Below the pieces are notes generated by a model, which was given only the letters and a program-made list of their open reading frames with translations, ran no database searches and was not told where the DNA came from. A stretch of DNA of 64,000 nucleotides from Thermosynechococcaceae cyanobacterium MS004 (GTDB taxonomy: Bacteria > Cyanobacteriota > Cyanobacteriia > Thermosynechococcales > Thermosynechococcaceae), in NCBI GenBank assembly GCA_022402525.1, contig JAKRSB010000143.1, forward strand, positions 25,602 through 89,601, given 5' to 3'. The position numbers were made by a program, and so were the translations under genes. Shown here piece after piece: positions 1-9,411 of the stretch. Position 1 is the stretch's first letter, and every line of letters begins with the position of its first letter.

Positions 1-68
1 GGTGGGAGTCTTGTACTATTTGTGATTTCACGGTCGTGGGAGTGGTGCGTAAGGATTGGGGGATAGGT

Positions 69-1673
69 TTAGAACAGCGCAACGGCTTCTTCACGGTGCT
101 TGAGAAGGGTAGATTGTGGCAGCGGCCCCTGAAGGTGAGACCAGGGCAGCACCCAATCCGTGGGCCAGTCTTGATGCACATAAAAGTCGAGCGGGGGCAG
201 TTTTCCTTTCAGTTCCTTGAAGACTCGTCGATAGCTCCCCAAGGAATCCCCATACTGACGGGTGCGCTCTAACAGAAAAGAGAGTCGACGATCGCCCCGT
301 GAAATGAGCGCCTGAATGACAGACCAGCTATAGCTCTCTGGCCGAAAGTCAATGCCCTGCGATCGCAGATGCTTTTGCAAAAACTGGAGACGTTTTTCCG
401 CCTGGGGCTGCACCCCAAACCACTGGAAGGGCGTATGGGCTTTGGGCACAAAGGTGCTACACCCTAAAGTCAAGCGCAATCCAGGCACCTTTTGCTTAAT
501 GGCTTTTAAGAGCGCCACTGTAGCCTCTAGATCGGCCTCTGTCTCTCCGGGGAGTCCTGCCATACCGTATAGCTTGAGGCTGCTGAGTCCGCCCGCCTTC
601 GCGTGAGCAGCAGCTTCAAAAATAGAGTCTGGGTCTAGCTTTTTGTTAATAATCTGACGCAGCCGATCAGATCCACTCTCGATCGCAATGGTAATGGAGC
701 GGGTATCGTGGGTCGCCAGAATATGCGCCAGCTTTTCCGTCACGGTATTGGTGCGCACAGAAGCAATACTCAGGCGTACAGCATCGCACTCTGGCCGCGT
801 AAAAAAGTCGAGGAGCGCGTCAAATTCTGGATGCTGGGTGACGGATGCGCCCAAGAGGCCAATCCGGTGGGTGACCTGTAACCCCTTCTGAATCGCCGGA
901 ATCAGCGTCTGCTCCACGCTGGGCGTCCGAAAGGGAAGAGTGAGGTAGCTGGCCAGACAAAAGCGACAAAGCTCTGGGCAACTCCTGACCACCTCAACCA
1001 TATAGATATTTTCCCAGGCTGCTTCTGGCGTGACCACGGTGGAAGTAGAGAGGGTATTGCCGCGAAAGGTCTGCTTTTGCACCTGGGCGGGAATGGCGCT
1101 CTCCAGGGGCAGAATTTTTTCGAGGGGGCCGTCTGGCGCAGCATAGGTGACGTTGTAAAGGCTGGGCACATAGATACCCGGAACCTGTGCCAGATGCCTC
1201 AGCTGATCTTGCCGAGGCTGCGATCGCACGGTCTGGTATGCCTCAATAAACTGATGCAAAAGATCTTCACCATCGCCCAGCAGCACCAAGTCAAAAAAGT
1301 CCGCAAAGGGCTCTGGGTTAGCGGAAAGCACAGGGCCCCCGCCAAAGACCAGCGGATGCTCCTGCGATCGCCCAGCAGCGCGCACCGGAATCTCAAGCTG
1401 CTCTAAAACATCTAAAAGATGCACATAATCTAGCTCCCAAGAGAGCGAGAATCCCAGGATTTCTGGTGCAGCGGGCAGATCGTCCGCGCGATCTGTAAAC
1501 AGTCGACTTACGACTAAGTCGGGTCGGCTGGCGAGGAGCGCCCACACTACCTGGTATCCCAGACTCGTAATGCCAACGCTATAGGTATTGGGAAACGCAA
1601 AAATTAGCGGCACCGCGTCTGCCGCAGACATTACGGGCTGAAATAAAAGCTGTTCGGAATCAAAAACGGGCAC
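69..1673 (-). CDS. B12-binding-type radical SAM protein
   Basis: The 534-residue product belongs to the radical SAM superfamily. Residues 232-239 carry the C-x3-C-x2-C cluster (SCPELCRFC) that binds the [4Fe-4S] cluster cleaving S-adenosylmethionine. The N-terminal ~150 residues (FAFPNTYSVGITSLGY, then GGGPVLSANPEPFADFFD) look like the cobalamin-binding-like domain found upstream of the radical SAM barrel in MiaB/Elp3-type and TIGR03960-like proteins. After the cluster, ESGSDRLRQIINKK and GLPGETEADLEATV are typical barrel motifs. The substrate cannot be read from sequence. It is the last gene on its strand at the left edge, and no gene is visible in the 68 bases beyond its stop codon. Confidence 0.85.
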   Translation of the reverse strand: MPVFDSEQLLFQPVMSAADAVPLIFAFPNTYSVGITSLGYQVVWALLASRPDLVVSRLFTDRADDLPAAPEILGFSLSWELDYVHLLDVLEQLEIPVRAAGRSQEHPLVFGGGPVLSANPEPFADFFDLVLLGDGEDLLHQFIEAYQTVRSQPRQDQLRHLAQVPGIYVPSLYNVTYAAPDGPLEKILPLESAIPAQVQKQTFRGNTLSTSTVVTPEAAWENIYMVEVVRSCPELCRFCLASYLTLPFRTPSVEQTLIPAIQKGLQVTHRIGLLGASVTQHPEFDALLDFFTRPECDAVRLSIASVRTNTVTEKLAHILATHDTRSITIAIESGSDRLRQIINKKLDPDSIFEAAAHAKAGGLSSLKLYGMAGLPGETEADLEATVALLKAIKQKVPGLRLTLGCSTFVPKAHTPFQWFGVQPQAEKRLQFLQKHLRSQGIDFRPESYSWSVIQALISRGDRRLSFLLERTRQYGDSLGSYRRVFKELKGKLPPLDFYVHQDWPTDWVLPWSHLQGPLPQSTLLKHREEAVALF

Positions 1674-2150
1674 ACGCGTTGGCTGGATAGGGTAAAAAAG
1701 TCAAAAAAGTAGGCAAATCGCTGGGCAATTCGCTCATTAGGCAATTCACTGGCAGCTTCTCTACTCTAGTCAATTTTTGCAGGGTCTACGTCGCTTGAAG
1801 GTATCGCTAAAATCAAAAACGCGGAGCGCATTTACTTACGATCATCAGCAATGGCTCCTCCTTCCCCTCGAAAAATTGACGAAAGTTCAGTTCCGCAGAG
1901 ACAATGAAACATTAAACTAAAATTTATAGGGCTATTTATAGCGTTAAGGTTACAAAGAAAAGGCTTTAAAGTCGTTTTGTACTAAGATATGCGCGGTTGC
2001 GAGGGCTGAGGCGAGGATAGACTGCTCTAGCAAGCAAATTCTCTAATTTACCGCAAGGTTTTGCCAAAAAGCTTGTTGTGGCTATGGGTCTTGACTTCAC
2101 TGATCGCCGTTTTGAATCGGCTTCCCTGGCATTTGTCATAAGGAATTCTC
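1674..2150. other. Intergenic region between divergent genes
   Basis: These 477 bases separate the divergent radical SAM and phosphatase genes and are AT-richer than their surroundings. A short direct duplication (gcaattc-type) lies near 1720-1750. No RNA gene is recognised. An 18-codon reading frame starts at 1851, but nothing supports its being coding. Promoters for both flanking genes presumably lie here, but no convincing -35/-10 pair stands out. Confidence 0.5.
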
Positions 2151-4607
2151 ATGCAGCAAGCTTTGCCGATGATCTACTGTCCAAACCTCAAGTGCCGCGC
2201 TGCAAATCCAGAGGGCGAGGTTGCCTGCCATCAGTGCGGCACTCGTCTTCCAAATCGGTATTTGTGGGTGGTGGGCCTAGATCCTGAGGTTGAGACGGTA
2301 GAGAATTTGCTCGGCGATCGCTATCCGTTTCGTGGGCCGCAGGTGGTCGTAGAAACCCAACCCGGACTTCCCCTCGCCAGCAGCTTTGACATTACGGAGT
2401 CAATCCTGCCCTACCTCAAGCTTTTTCCGTGGCGGCTCCACTTGCCTCAGCTCTATAGCTTACTCACTGGCGAACGTTCTCTGCTCCTGCTGGAGGGGGC
2501 ACCGCTCTCCCTCCAGGATTTCAACATTCTGTCGCCTGCGGGTACTGAAAAAGGTGATGCTACGGTTGATTTCACAAAAATTGCGATCGCCGAAAACTTT
2601 ACGGACGCCTGGAAACAAGCGCCAGCCCTGCGTCAAGTCAACTGGCTGTGGCAGATGGCGCAGCTCTGGGCACCGCTACAGCGGGAGGGCGTTGCCTCTA
2701 GCCTGATCGATCCGCAGCTCTTGCGGGTAGAGGGGCCGCTCCTGCGGCTGCTGTCCCTGAACTATCAGGCTAACCTTGTGCTGCCGCTTTCAGAGCTTGG
2801 ACGATTTTGGGCAAAGTGGTGTCTGCCCTCAGTTGGGCGCTGGCAGACAAAATTTACCGAACTGTGCGATCAGCTCATGGAAGGAGAAATTACCGCTCCA
2901 GACGAGCTAATCGAAAACCTCGAAGCTTGGCTGGCGGCAGTGCGAACCACCTCTAGCATCCAGGTTGACGTTGCAACCCGCACGGATTCCGGCCCCACCC
3001 GCGAACACAACGAAGACGCCTGCTATCCCCACCACGGTGCAGTTGCCCAGAATGCCTCAGCAGGTCTCATGGTGGTGTGTGACGGGGTGGGCGGCCACGC
3101 TGGCGGAGAAGTCGCCTCTGGGCTTGCCATCAAGACTATTACAGAATATCTCCAGCAAACGCCACTGCCGCAGCTCACCCCAGCAGAGCTTATTCAAGAG
3201 CTAGAGACAGGCATTGGCCTTGCCAACGACCAAATTGCCCAGCAGAATGACCAGGAAAATCGCCACGATCGCGATCGCATGGGCACTACCCTCGTGATGG
3301 CGCTGGCGCAAAATCAAGACCTATACATTTCTAACCTAGGGGACAGCCGCGCCTACCTGATTACCGAGCAAGCCTGCTATCAAATCACCACCGATGACGA
3401 TATCGCCACCCGCGAAGTGCGCCTAGGCTATTTGCCCCACCGCGAAGCCATGCGACAGCCCGGTGCAGGCTCCTTAATTCAGGCGCTAGGGATGGTTCCT
3501 TCCTCCATGCTGCGCCCCGCCACCACGCGATTTTTACTCGACTCCGACTGTCTGTTTTTACTCTGTTCCGATGGCCTCAGTGATTTTGAGCGGGTCGAAA
3601 GCCTTTGGCGAGAAGAACTATTGCCGCTCCTGCAGGGCAAAATCGACCTCGCCGAAACCACCAAGCGCCTCATTGCAGCGGCAAATCGCTTTAACGGTCA
3701 CGATAACGTCACCGTTGCGCTCATGCACTGCCATCAGGTGGACGCCAGTACCGCAAAGACTGCCATTACGGCAACATCCGATCAATCTCAAAAGCCCACG
3801 CTCCTCAAGACTCAGCTTCGCGATCGCCCTTTTACAAAATCCGTACCGCGCTCTACCTCCATCCTGCCCTGGGCGATTGTCGGGTTCCTGACCGTCTTTG
3901 GACTGGGAGCCGTCCTCGCGTATCTGCTTCGTCCGTCCCCAAAGCCTGACGCCACGTCTTCGACCGGCTCGCCCCAGCCCACCGCAACCGGTACGGCTAG
4001 CGCAGAGCCGACTTCTCCATCTGCCACCGATCTAAAACCGGATACCTACTGGAGAATTCAGGCTGCACCTCCAGCAACCGTGGGCAACCCTCCTACCGTC
4101 TCATCTTCTCCTCCCATTGCCATCAGGAGCAGACCTGACCTGGCCCTAAAGCCCTTGGCTACGCTGCCGTCTGGGGCGATCTTAAAAATCTTAGAGACGG
4201 CACCAGAAACGACACCAGAAGCAACACCAGAAGCGACACCAGAAACGAAAGAAGTCTCTGGCTGGAAAAAAGTACAGCTTTGCTACCAGCCACCCGTTGG
4301 AGCCGTACCCAGTCCAGCCCAATCTGCCCAAGGTTCTGCTAACGCAACCCCTACCCCTCCAAGCTCACCCAGCGTAGGGGGTACCGAGCCACCGCCCGCT
4401 GAATCTCCCACTCAACCAAACGGGGCTGCTGCCAATGGGCCTAGCGATCGCGTGAAGGGGGGTGAGGCGAGTGGCTCCATCCAGCCCAACCAGTCTGGAT
4501 ATGTGGAAGTAACTCCCTTTTTATCCCGTGCCCGTCGTGTCGAGACACAAGCTTTGGAGCCAAGTCAGCGTGCAGGGTGTCTAGCAGAAGACGACGCGCC
4601 GAGCTAG
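2151..4607 (+). CDS. Zinc-ribbon PP2C-type serine/threonine phosphatase with C-terminal membrane anchor
   Basis: An 818-residue multidomain protein. Residues 10-29 contain two Cys pairs (C10/C15, C26/C29), a zinc ribbon. A cyanobacterial linker follows, and a PP2C domain spans about 272-530 with its full motif set: the NED of REHNED, DGVGGHAGGE, GTTLVMAL, GDSRAYL, CSDGLSDF and a final DNVT. These supply the Asp residues for two metal ions, so it should dephosphorylate Ser/Thr phosphoproteins. A hydrophobic segment at about 570-592 anchors it. A Pro/Thr-rich tail with a TPEA tandem repeat is followed by an SH3-like stretch (IRSRPDLALKPLATLPSG) that may be extracytoplasmic. The start could instead be Met7 (2169). 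Its targets are unknown; cyanobacteria pair such enzymes with Hanks-type kinases. Confidence 0.88.
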   Translation: MQQALPMIYCPNLKCRAANPEGEVACHQCGTRLPNRYLWVVGLDPEVETVENLLGDRYPFRGPQVVVETQPGLPLASSFDITESILPYLKLFPWRLHLPQLYSLLTGERSLLLLEGAPLSLQDFNILSPAGTEKGDATVDFTKIAIAENFTDAWKQAPALRQVNWLWQMAQLWAPLQREGVASSLIDPQLLRVEGPLLRLLSLNYQANLVLPLSELGRFWAKWCLPSVGRWQTKFTELCDQLMEGEITAPDELIENLEAWLAAVRTTSSIQVDVATRTDSGPTREHNEDACYPHHGAVAQNASAGLMVVCDGVGGHAGGEVASGLAIKTITEYLQQTPLPQLTPAELIQELETGIGLANDQIAQQNDQENRHDRDRMGTTLVMALAQNQDLYISNLGDSRAYLITEQACYQITTDDDIATREVRLGYLPHREAMRQPGAGSLIQALGMVPSSMLRPATTRFLLDSDCLFLLCSDGLSDFERVESLWREELLPLLQGKIDLAETTKRLIAAANRFNGHDNVTVALMHCHQVDASTAKTAITATSDQSQKPTLLKTQLRDRPFTKSVPRSTSILPWAIVGFLTVFGLGAVLAYLLRPSPKPDATSSTGSPQPTATGTASAEPTSPSATDLKPDTYWRIQAAPPATVGNPPTVSSSPPIAIRSRPDLALKPLATLPSGAILKILETAPETTPEATPEATPETKEVSGWKKVQLCYQPPVGAVPSPAQSAQGSANATPTPPSSPSVGGTEPPPAESPTQPNGAAANGPSDRVKGGEASGSIQPNQSGYVEVTPFLSRARRVETQALEPSQRAGCLAEDDAPS

Positions 4608-4654
4608 TCAGACTGTCTCCTCGCGACAACGCCCTGTCGTTTCAGTACCCCTTC

Positions 4655-5743
4655 ATGAGCAATCTCGATAAGACTCACCCAGAGAATACTTACCCCAAGA
4701 ATACTTACCTAGACAATATTTTAGAGCAGCCCGACGTGCTCAGGTCTATCACCCAACTCTATCAGGACTCTGATGTATGGGAGGCGATACATCAAGCCTG
4801 GTCTTCGCGATCGCAGTATCGCCTAGTGCTGACGGGGCTGGGTGCTTCGTTTAATGCGCTGTATCCAGCCCGATACTACCTACATCAGCAGGGACTACCT
4901 GCACTCCACATCGATACGGGGGAATTGATCCATTATCTACCGGAGCTGCTTCAGCAGCCGCTGTTTTTGGTGGTCGTGTCTCAGTCCGGCGAAAGTATTG
5001 AAATTCAAAGACTACTGGAGCAGATCGCCCAGCAGCGTAGCGCAGGTTCTCCGCACTGGCTGGTGAGCATCACCAATCAGTCCGGCAACCGACTGGCTCA
5101 GGCCAGCGACCTTGCGCTCTATACCCAAGCCGGGAGGGAGGTGGGCGTTGCGACGAAAACCTACACCAGTACGCTTGCAGTGCTGCACTGGCTGGCTAGG
5201 GCGATCGCAGGGCAGCCTCTCCACGCCCAAGAGATTCTCCAGGTCGCTGACCACTGCGACTTATTTTTGGCAGACTGGCAGGTCACGATTCAACCTGCCT
5301 TCTCAGCGGCGAAAGATGCCGCGAGCTTTGCCTTAGTCGCACGCGGCCCCTCTATTGCTTCGGCCTGTAACGGCGCACTGGGACTTCAGGAAGCAGCACG
5401 CTGTCCGGCCAGCGGATATGTGGGCAGTCAGTTTCGCCACGGCCCGATGGAGATGATTTCCCCCGCTTTGGCAACGCTGCTCTGGACACTCCCCGATCAA
5501 ACCTTTGACCTGAGCGCCCGAATGGCCAAGGATATTGGCGATCGCGGCGGCTGTTTGGTGACGATGGGTGCTGCCGTTCCAGGACTAGACAACGCACACA
5601 TTTCCCTTCCTCGACTCAGTTCTTGGCTTAGCCCCATCTTAGACATCCTGCCCGTCCAGCTCCTGATCGCCGAATTAGCAGAGGCACAGGGGATAATTCC
5701 CGGCCAGTTTCGCTGGAGCGGAAAAGTCATCCATCAAGAGTAG
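4655..5743 (+). CDS. SIS-domain sugar-phosphate isomerase/deaminase-like protein
   Basis: A two-SIS-domain protein of 362 residues resembling the isomerase half of GlmS and the AgaS/FrlB family. The first SIS domain carries TGLGASFNALYPARY and the VSQSGES signature of phosphosugar binding. The second carries ARGPSIASACNGALGLQEA and then GSQFRHGPMEM, the region holding catalytic residues in GlmS-like proteins. The glutaminase half of GlmS is absent, so this is not a complete glucosamine-6-phosphate synthase. The start at 4655 is chosen because the longer in-frame start at 4577 would overlap the phosphatase gene and add a low-complexity Arg-rich extension. The gene lies 47 nt after the phosphatase stop and may be co-transcribed with it. 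Confidence 0.8.
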   Translation: MSNLDKTHPENTYPKNTYLDNILEQPDVLRSITQLYQDSDVWEAIHQAWSSRSQYRLVLTGLGASFNALYPARYYLHQQGLPALHIDTGELIHYLPELLQQPLFLVVVSQSGESIEIQRLLEQIAQQRSAGSPHWLVSITNQSGNRLAQASDLALYTQAGREVGVATKTYTSTLAVLHWLARAIAGQPLHAQEILQVADHCDLFLADWQVTIQPAFSAAKDAASFALVARGPSIASACNGALGLQEAARCPASGYVGSQFRHGPMEMISPALATLLWTLPDQTFDLSARMAKDIGDRGGCLVTMGAAVPGLDNAHISLPRLSSWLSPILDILPVQLLIAELAEAQGIIPGQFRWSGKVIHQE

Positions 5744-5756
5744 GCTAATCGTCGGC

Positions 5757-5930
5757 TCTTTCTTAACGTGAGTTCGACAAGCAACAACCGCCCTTCATCC
5801 TCCCATTCTCCTTCTCCCTAGAGGAGAAGGAGGGGCAATGAAAAATCAAGCTTCTTAAGCCCCTCTCCCAAAGGCGAGGGGTTTGGGGTGAGGGGCTTCA
5901 AGTACATCATCGGACTCACGTCTTTCTTAA
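5757..5930. mobile_element. MITE-like repeat, copy 1, with 10-bp flanking direct repeats
   Basis: The element is 5767-5920 (154 bp) and is bounded by CGTGAGTTCGA and its near inverse TCGGACTCACG. It is flanked on each side by TCTTTCTTAA (5757-5766 and 5921-5930), a perfect 10-bp direct repeat as expected of a target-site duplication. Inside are a hairpin-forming stretch (CTCCTTCTCC...GGAGAAGGAG) and a G/C-tract block ending in CCCCTCACCCC on the opposite strand. Related copies occur at 40536, 59910 and 63845. No transposase is encoded, so movement would need a trans-acting enzyme. Confidence 0.8.
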
Positions 5931-6011
5931 ACGCTTAACCACCTGAACGCCAAACCACCTAAGCGCAAGATCACCCAAGAAAAAGAACGAACTCGGCCAG
6001 GTTCTCTTGCC

Positions 6012-7121
6012 CTAACGGCGAGATCCCGCCATCGAAGGAGAAGCCCCGTTGTAAGCGCTGTCTTCTTCGGCAATTCCAAAGACCTGGTTGAATACTTTTT
6101 GAACCTTATAGCCCGAATCAATGGACTCCAGAGGATCTTTCCGGAGGCGATGGCGCAGACACAACGTAATGACGCGCTGAATATCATCCACAGTCACCTC
6201 TGTACGCCCTTCAAAGGCCGTTAGCGCCTTTGCTGCCCGATTGGTGACGATATCGCCCCGCAGTCCATCTACATCTAGCTCGGAGCAAACCTGAGAAATA
6301 TTCACCCGTAGCTCATGATCAATCTGAACTTGGCCAAGCCGCTGCTGCGCCGCCACGATTTTTTCCTGGAGGTCAACCTGCATGGGCTGATGAGCGGTGA
6401 GAAAGTCTTGTGGGTCTTGGTCAAAACTGGTGCGCTCTTCCACAATCTGAACCCGCAAATGGGGGTCTCTGACGGTGCGAATTTCGGCGTGCATGCCAAA
6501 GCGATCTAGGAGCTGAGGACGCAGTTCCCCTTCTTCGGGGTTGCCGGAGCCCACGAGGACAAATCTGGCCGGGTGGCGAATGGAGATGCCTTCGCGCTCT
6601 ACCGTATTCCAGCCCGAAGCGGCAGAATCCAGCAGCACATCCACAAGGTGGTCATCTAGGAGGTTCACCTCATCCACGTAGAGAATGCCGCGATTGGCCT
6701 TGGCGAGCAGCCCTGGCTCAAAGGCTTTGATGCCTTCTGAGAGCGCTTTTTCAATATCAATGGTGCCGCAGACGCGATCTTCCGTTGCGCCTAAGGGCAA
6801 GTCCACCATGGGCACTTTTTTCTGAGCCAGGGCAAGGGGTTTACCCTCGGTGACTAAGGCCTTCACCTCGTCACTCATCATTTCGGGGTCGCTAGGGTGG
6901 CTGCTGAAGGGATCATCAGCAACGACTTCAATTTCAGGCAGTAAGTCCGCAAGTGCCCGAATGGTCGTCGATTTACCGGTGCCGCGATCGCCCATAATCA
7001 TCACGCCCCCAATCCGTGGGTCAATGACATTGAGAATCAGAGCCAGCTTCATTTCTTCTTGGCCCACGATCGCAGTGAAGGGATAGACGGCTCGTTGGGG
7101 AGTTTTTACAGTTGCACTCAC
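6012..7121 (-). CDS. chlI: Magnesium chelatase ATPase subunit I
   Basis: The 369-residue product is ChlI, the AAA+ subunit of Mg-chelatase. With ChlD and ChlH it inserts Mg2+ into protoporphyrin IX, the first committed step of chlorophyll synthesis. Visible motifs are Walker A GDRGTGKST (residues 44-52), Walker B ILYVDEVNLL, and the sensor/arginine-finger stretch GSGNPEEGELRPQLLDRFG. These, together with the ~360-residue length, match the cyanobacterial and plastid family closely. The start MSATVKTPQRAVYPFTAIVGQ agrees with the conserved N-terminus. MITE-like copy 1 lies about 90 nt beyond its stop, between it and the convergent SIS gene. No chlD or chlH gene is in this window. Confidence 0.97.
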   Translation of the reverse strand: MSATVKTPQRAVYPFTAIVGQEEMKLALILNVIDPRIGGVMIMGDRGTGKSTTIRALADLLPEIEVVADDPFSSHPSDPEMMSDEVKALVTEGKPLALAQKKVPMVDLPLGATEDRVCGTIDIEKALSEGIKAFEPGLLAKANRGILYVDEVNLLDDHLVDVLLDSAASGWNTVEREGISIRHPARFVLVGSGNPEEGELRPQLLDRFGMHAEIRTVRDPHLRVQIVEERTSFDQDPQDFLTAHQPMQVDLQEKIVAAQQRLGQVQIDHELRVNISQVCSELDVDGLRGDIVTNRAAKALTAFEGRTEVTVDDIQRVITLCLRHRLRKDPLESIDSGYKVQKVFNQVFGIAEEDSAYNGASPSMAGSRR

Positions 7122-7393
7122 AGAATTACCTGACTCTTAAACCATGATCCAGTGTTTCTCATTGTGCCACAGATCCTGACCCCCCTGGTTTGGGCAACGA
7201 CTGGGGCGACGATTGGGGCGATCGCCCTTCGGAGGCAAGACTTCCTAGAACTGATCACTGCGTCTGATTACATCTAACTCTCGCATCAGACCGCTCCATC
7301 GTCTGAACCTAAACGTTTTAGAATGGCAAATGAGCAGGGCAGAAGCCCACTCGATTGTTTATTCATGTTGTTTATGTAGTCAATTCTAGGTTC

Positions 7394-8083
7394 ATGAGCC
7401 AGCCGAACCCCATTGGGCAAGCCCTTGAAGGTGCCTTCAAAAGCCTTCAGTCTACCGTCGAATCCGTTAACCATGCCGTAGATAGCCTCATTCCTGCCGT
7501 TCAGCAGTATGTGGAGCAGGGTACAGAAGGGCTGGGCCATGCCGCCACCGTCATTGCCGAAAACCCGCTCCTCAAGGCTACCGCGCGCCTCCCTGGACTG
7601 CGGTGGATGGCTGCAGCCTTGGGGCAGGTCAATGTTCTTGATATTCAGAAAAAAACCGAGGATCTGCGACAGCAGTATCCCCAAGAGACCACCGATGAGC
7701 TTGTGCAGCGCGTCATTCAGTCGGCCACCGTCACGGCTGGCGGCATTGGACTAGCCGCCAACTTTTTGCCGCCCCTCGCAGTGGCGCTCTTTGCCGTCGA
7801 TATTGCCGCCGTTGCCACCCTTCAGGCTGAGATGCTGTATCGCATTGCCGCCCTCTATGGATTTGAGGCGAATGAGCCCGCTCGGCGCGGTGAGGTACTC
7901 GCCATCTACGCACTGTCGGTCGGCGGGACAGGTGTCTCCAAGACCATTCTCAGCTTTGTAGAAGCCATTCCGGTTTTGGGTGCGGTGATTGGGGCCTCAA
8001 GTAATGCTGCCCTACTCTACGGTCTAGGACAAGTTGCAAATTTGTACTATGCCGCCAAACGCAACCGACAGATGGTTCCCTAG
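7394..8083 (+). CDS. EcsC/DUF697-like membrane-associated protein
   Basis: A protein of 229 residues from the chosen ATG at 7394; an upstream ATG at 7355 would add 13 hydrophobic residues without similarity to the rest. The N-terminal third is helical and polar. From about residue 105 there are two hydrophobic stretches (GIGLAANFLPPLAVALFAVDIAA and the VLGAVIGASSNAALLYGLG region) in a layout typical of EcsC/DUF697 proteins, which associate with membranes and have no settled function. Residues near LRQQYPQETTDELVQRVIQSAT recall the conserved region before the hydrophobic core. The family call is tentative. It stands alone between chlI and a convergent stress protein. Confidence 0.6.
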   Translation: MSQPNPIGQALEGAFKSLQSTVESVNHAVDSLIPAVQQYVEQGTEGLGHAATVIAENPLLKATARLPGLRWMAAALGQVNVLDIQKKTEDLRQQYPQETTDELVQRVIQSATVTAGGIGLAANFLPPLAVALFAVDIAAVATLQAEMLYRIAALYGFEANEPARRGEVLAIYALSVGGTGVSKTILSFVEAIPVLGAVIGASSNAALLYGLGQVANLYYAAKRNRQMVP

Positions 8084-8117
8084 CGTATACGGGAGAATGG
8101 TTAGAGAATGGGCGGGG

Positions 8118-8666
8118 CTAATGGCTATCCCCTGCGGCACAGGCTTGGGACTGGCCTACAGCGTCTTTTCCCAGGTGATTGGCTGGGTGCTGGAGATTGC
8201 AGACTAGAACCGTCGTGTCAGCATGATGGACGACGTAGTTACTGACGCTGCCAATAAGCATTTCATCAAAGACGGAATGACCACGCCGCCCAATCACAAT
8301 CAGGTCAGCCTTTAGTTCTTGAGCCATTTCGCAAATGGTTTTGCCAGGACGTCCAACCTTTTGGTGAACCTCGGCTACAACACCAGCCGCTTCAGCTTGG
8401 CGTTTATAGTCGGCCAGCATGACTAAGCTTTTAGCTTGAAAGGCTTTCCACTCCTCTTCATAGAGTTCTAACGTTGTGACGCTTAAGGAGGGATAATATT
8501 CTGGAACCGGAATGAGCGGCATTGTAGGGCTCATGACCTCTTCCGAGCTTAAAACATGCAGCAGCAGCAGTTTTCCTTTGACAGACTGGGCAAGGGCGAT
8601 CGCCTGTTTGAGCACAACTTGACTTAGGGTAGAGCTATCGAGCGCAACGAGAATTTGACCATACAT
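8118..8666 (-). CDS. Universal stress protein (UspA family)
   Basis: A single-domain Usp of 182 residues. The nucleotide-binding signature G-2x-G-9x-G-[S/T] is intact at residues 126-140 (GRRGHSVFDEMLIGS), which places it in the ATP-binding class. The N-terminal strand ILVALDSSTLSQ holds the Asp expected at the adenine site. A tail of about 20 residues after the last strand is not conserved in the family. Such proteins are cytoplasmic dimers that respond to starvation, redox or osmotic stress; the role here is not revealed by context. Confidence 0.9.
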   Translation of the reverse strand: MYGQILVALDSSTLSQVVLKQAIALAQSVKGKLLLLHVLSSEEVMSPTMPLIPVPEYYPSLSVTTLELYEEEWKAFQAKSLVMLADYKRQAEAAGVVAEVHQKVGRPGKTICEMAQELKADLIVIGRRGHSVFDEMLIGSVSNYVVHHADTTVLVCNLQHPANHLGKDAVGQSQACAAGDSH

Positions 8667-8848
8667 AAATCCTCCTAAACCCGCTGTTTGAGCGGCATAC
8701 GTGAGGTGTCTACCTTTATTATAAGAACGCTAGATCTGCCCAAACGCTTTCCCAGACAAAAGTAAACAATCGCGGCAGGCTATACTTGTTGGCCCAGATT
8801 GTTGGCCCAGATCTATAGATGGCGTTTAGATGACGTTACATCATGCCA

Positions 8849-9346
8849 TCACATCGTAAAAGTGAAAATATAAATCTGTCCGGTCTGCTGCGAGACGCCA
8901 ACCCAGCCATTCACTCTGCCCGTCAGCGCGTCCGGCTTATAAAACTGAAGTGAGCTAAAAACATCACGGGCAATCCACCAGTCGCGCGGCTTTGCTGGGG
9001 CGGCATATTCAGCTGTCGTTCCAAGGGGTGTCAGATCCTTGGTCCACTGGGCAAGGTTTAGTCGGGCAACCTTGATGGCATAGAACGCCCGGAAGTCTGA
9101 GGGGCCTAAAACCCCGTCGCCGATCTGTTCCTCTAAAAAGTAGGCATCCAGGATAGCGGTTGGCGGGGTCTTGGCTTTGGCGAGGATCGCTGAAACCTCC
9201 GCAACACGCTTTTTACTGCTGCCGATCACCTCCGCAACTGAAGTTTTGGGTGCAGACGCAGGATTGACCTTGCAGGCTGGAAGAGCCAACAGAGCAATAA
9301 GGATAATTCCTCTGAGCTGAACATTGCGAAGTGGCCTAGATTTCAT
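8849..9346 (-). CDS. Putative lipoprotein of unknown function
   Basis: A 165-residue protein with a basic N-terminus, a hydrophobic segment (GIILIALLALPA) and Cys25 in a lipobox (LPAC), so it is probably exported and lipidated. The mature part contains RDWWIARDVFSSLQFYKP and ends with GWVGVSQQTGQIYIFTFTM, which suggests a small beta-rich fold. I do not recognise the family. It is encoded behind the phosphohexomutase gene on the same strand, about 65 nt away, so joint transcription is possible. Confidence 0.65.
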   Translation of the reverse strand: MKSRPLRNVQLRGIILIALLALPACKVNPASAPKTSVAEVIGSSKKRVAEVSAILAKAKTPPTAILDAYFLEEQIGDGVLGPSDFRAFYAIKVARLNLAQWTKDLTPLGTTAEYAAPAKPRDWWIARDVFSSLQFYKPDALTGRVNGWVGVSQQTGQIYIFTFTM

Positions 9347-9411
9347 TGGCTCCCAGGGAAACGCCTAAATTGAAACACCATTGAAACACCTAAGTGATTG
9401 AAGCACCTAAG

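Noticed and set aside
1..68. Left edge: possible end of another gene
   Set aside because: Too short to judge and no frame with family similarity is visible.
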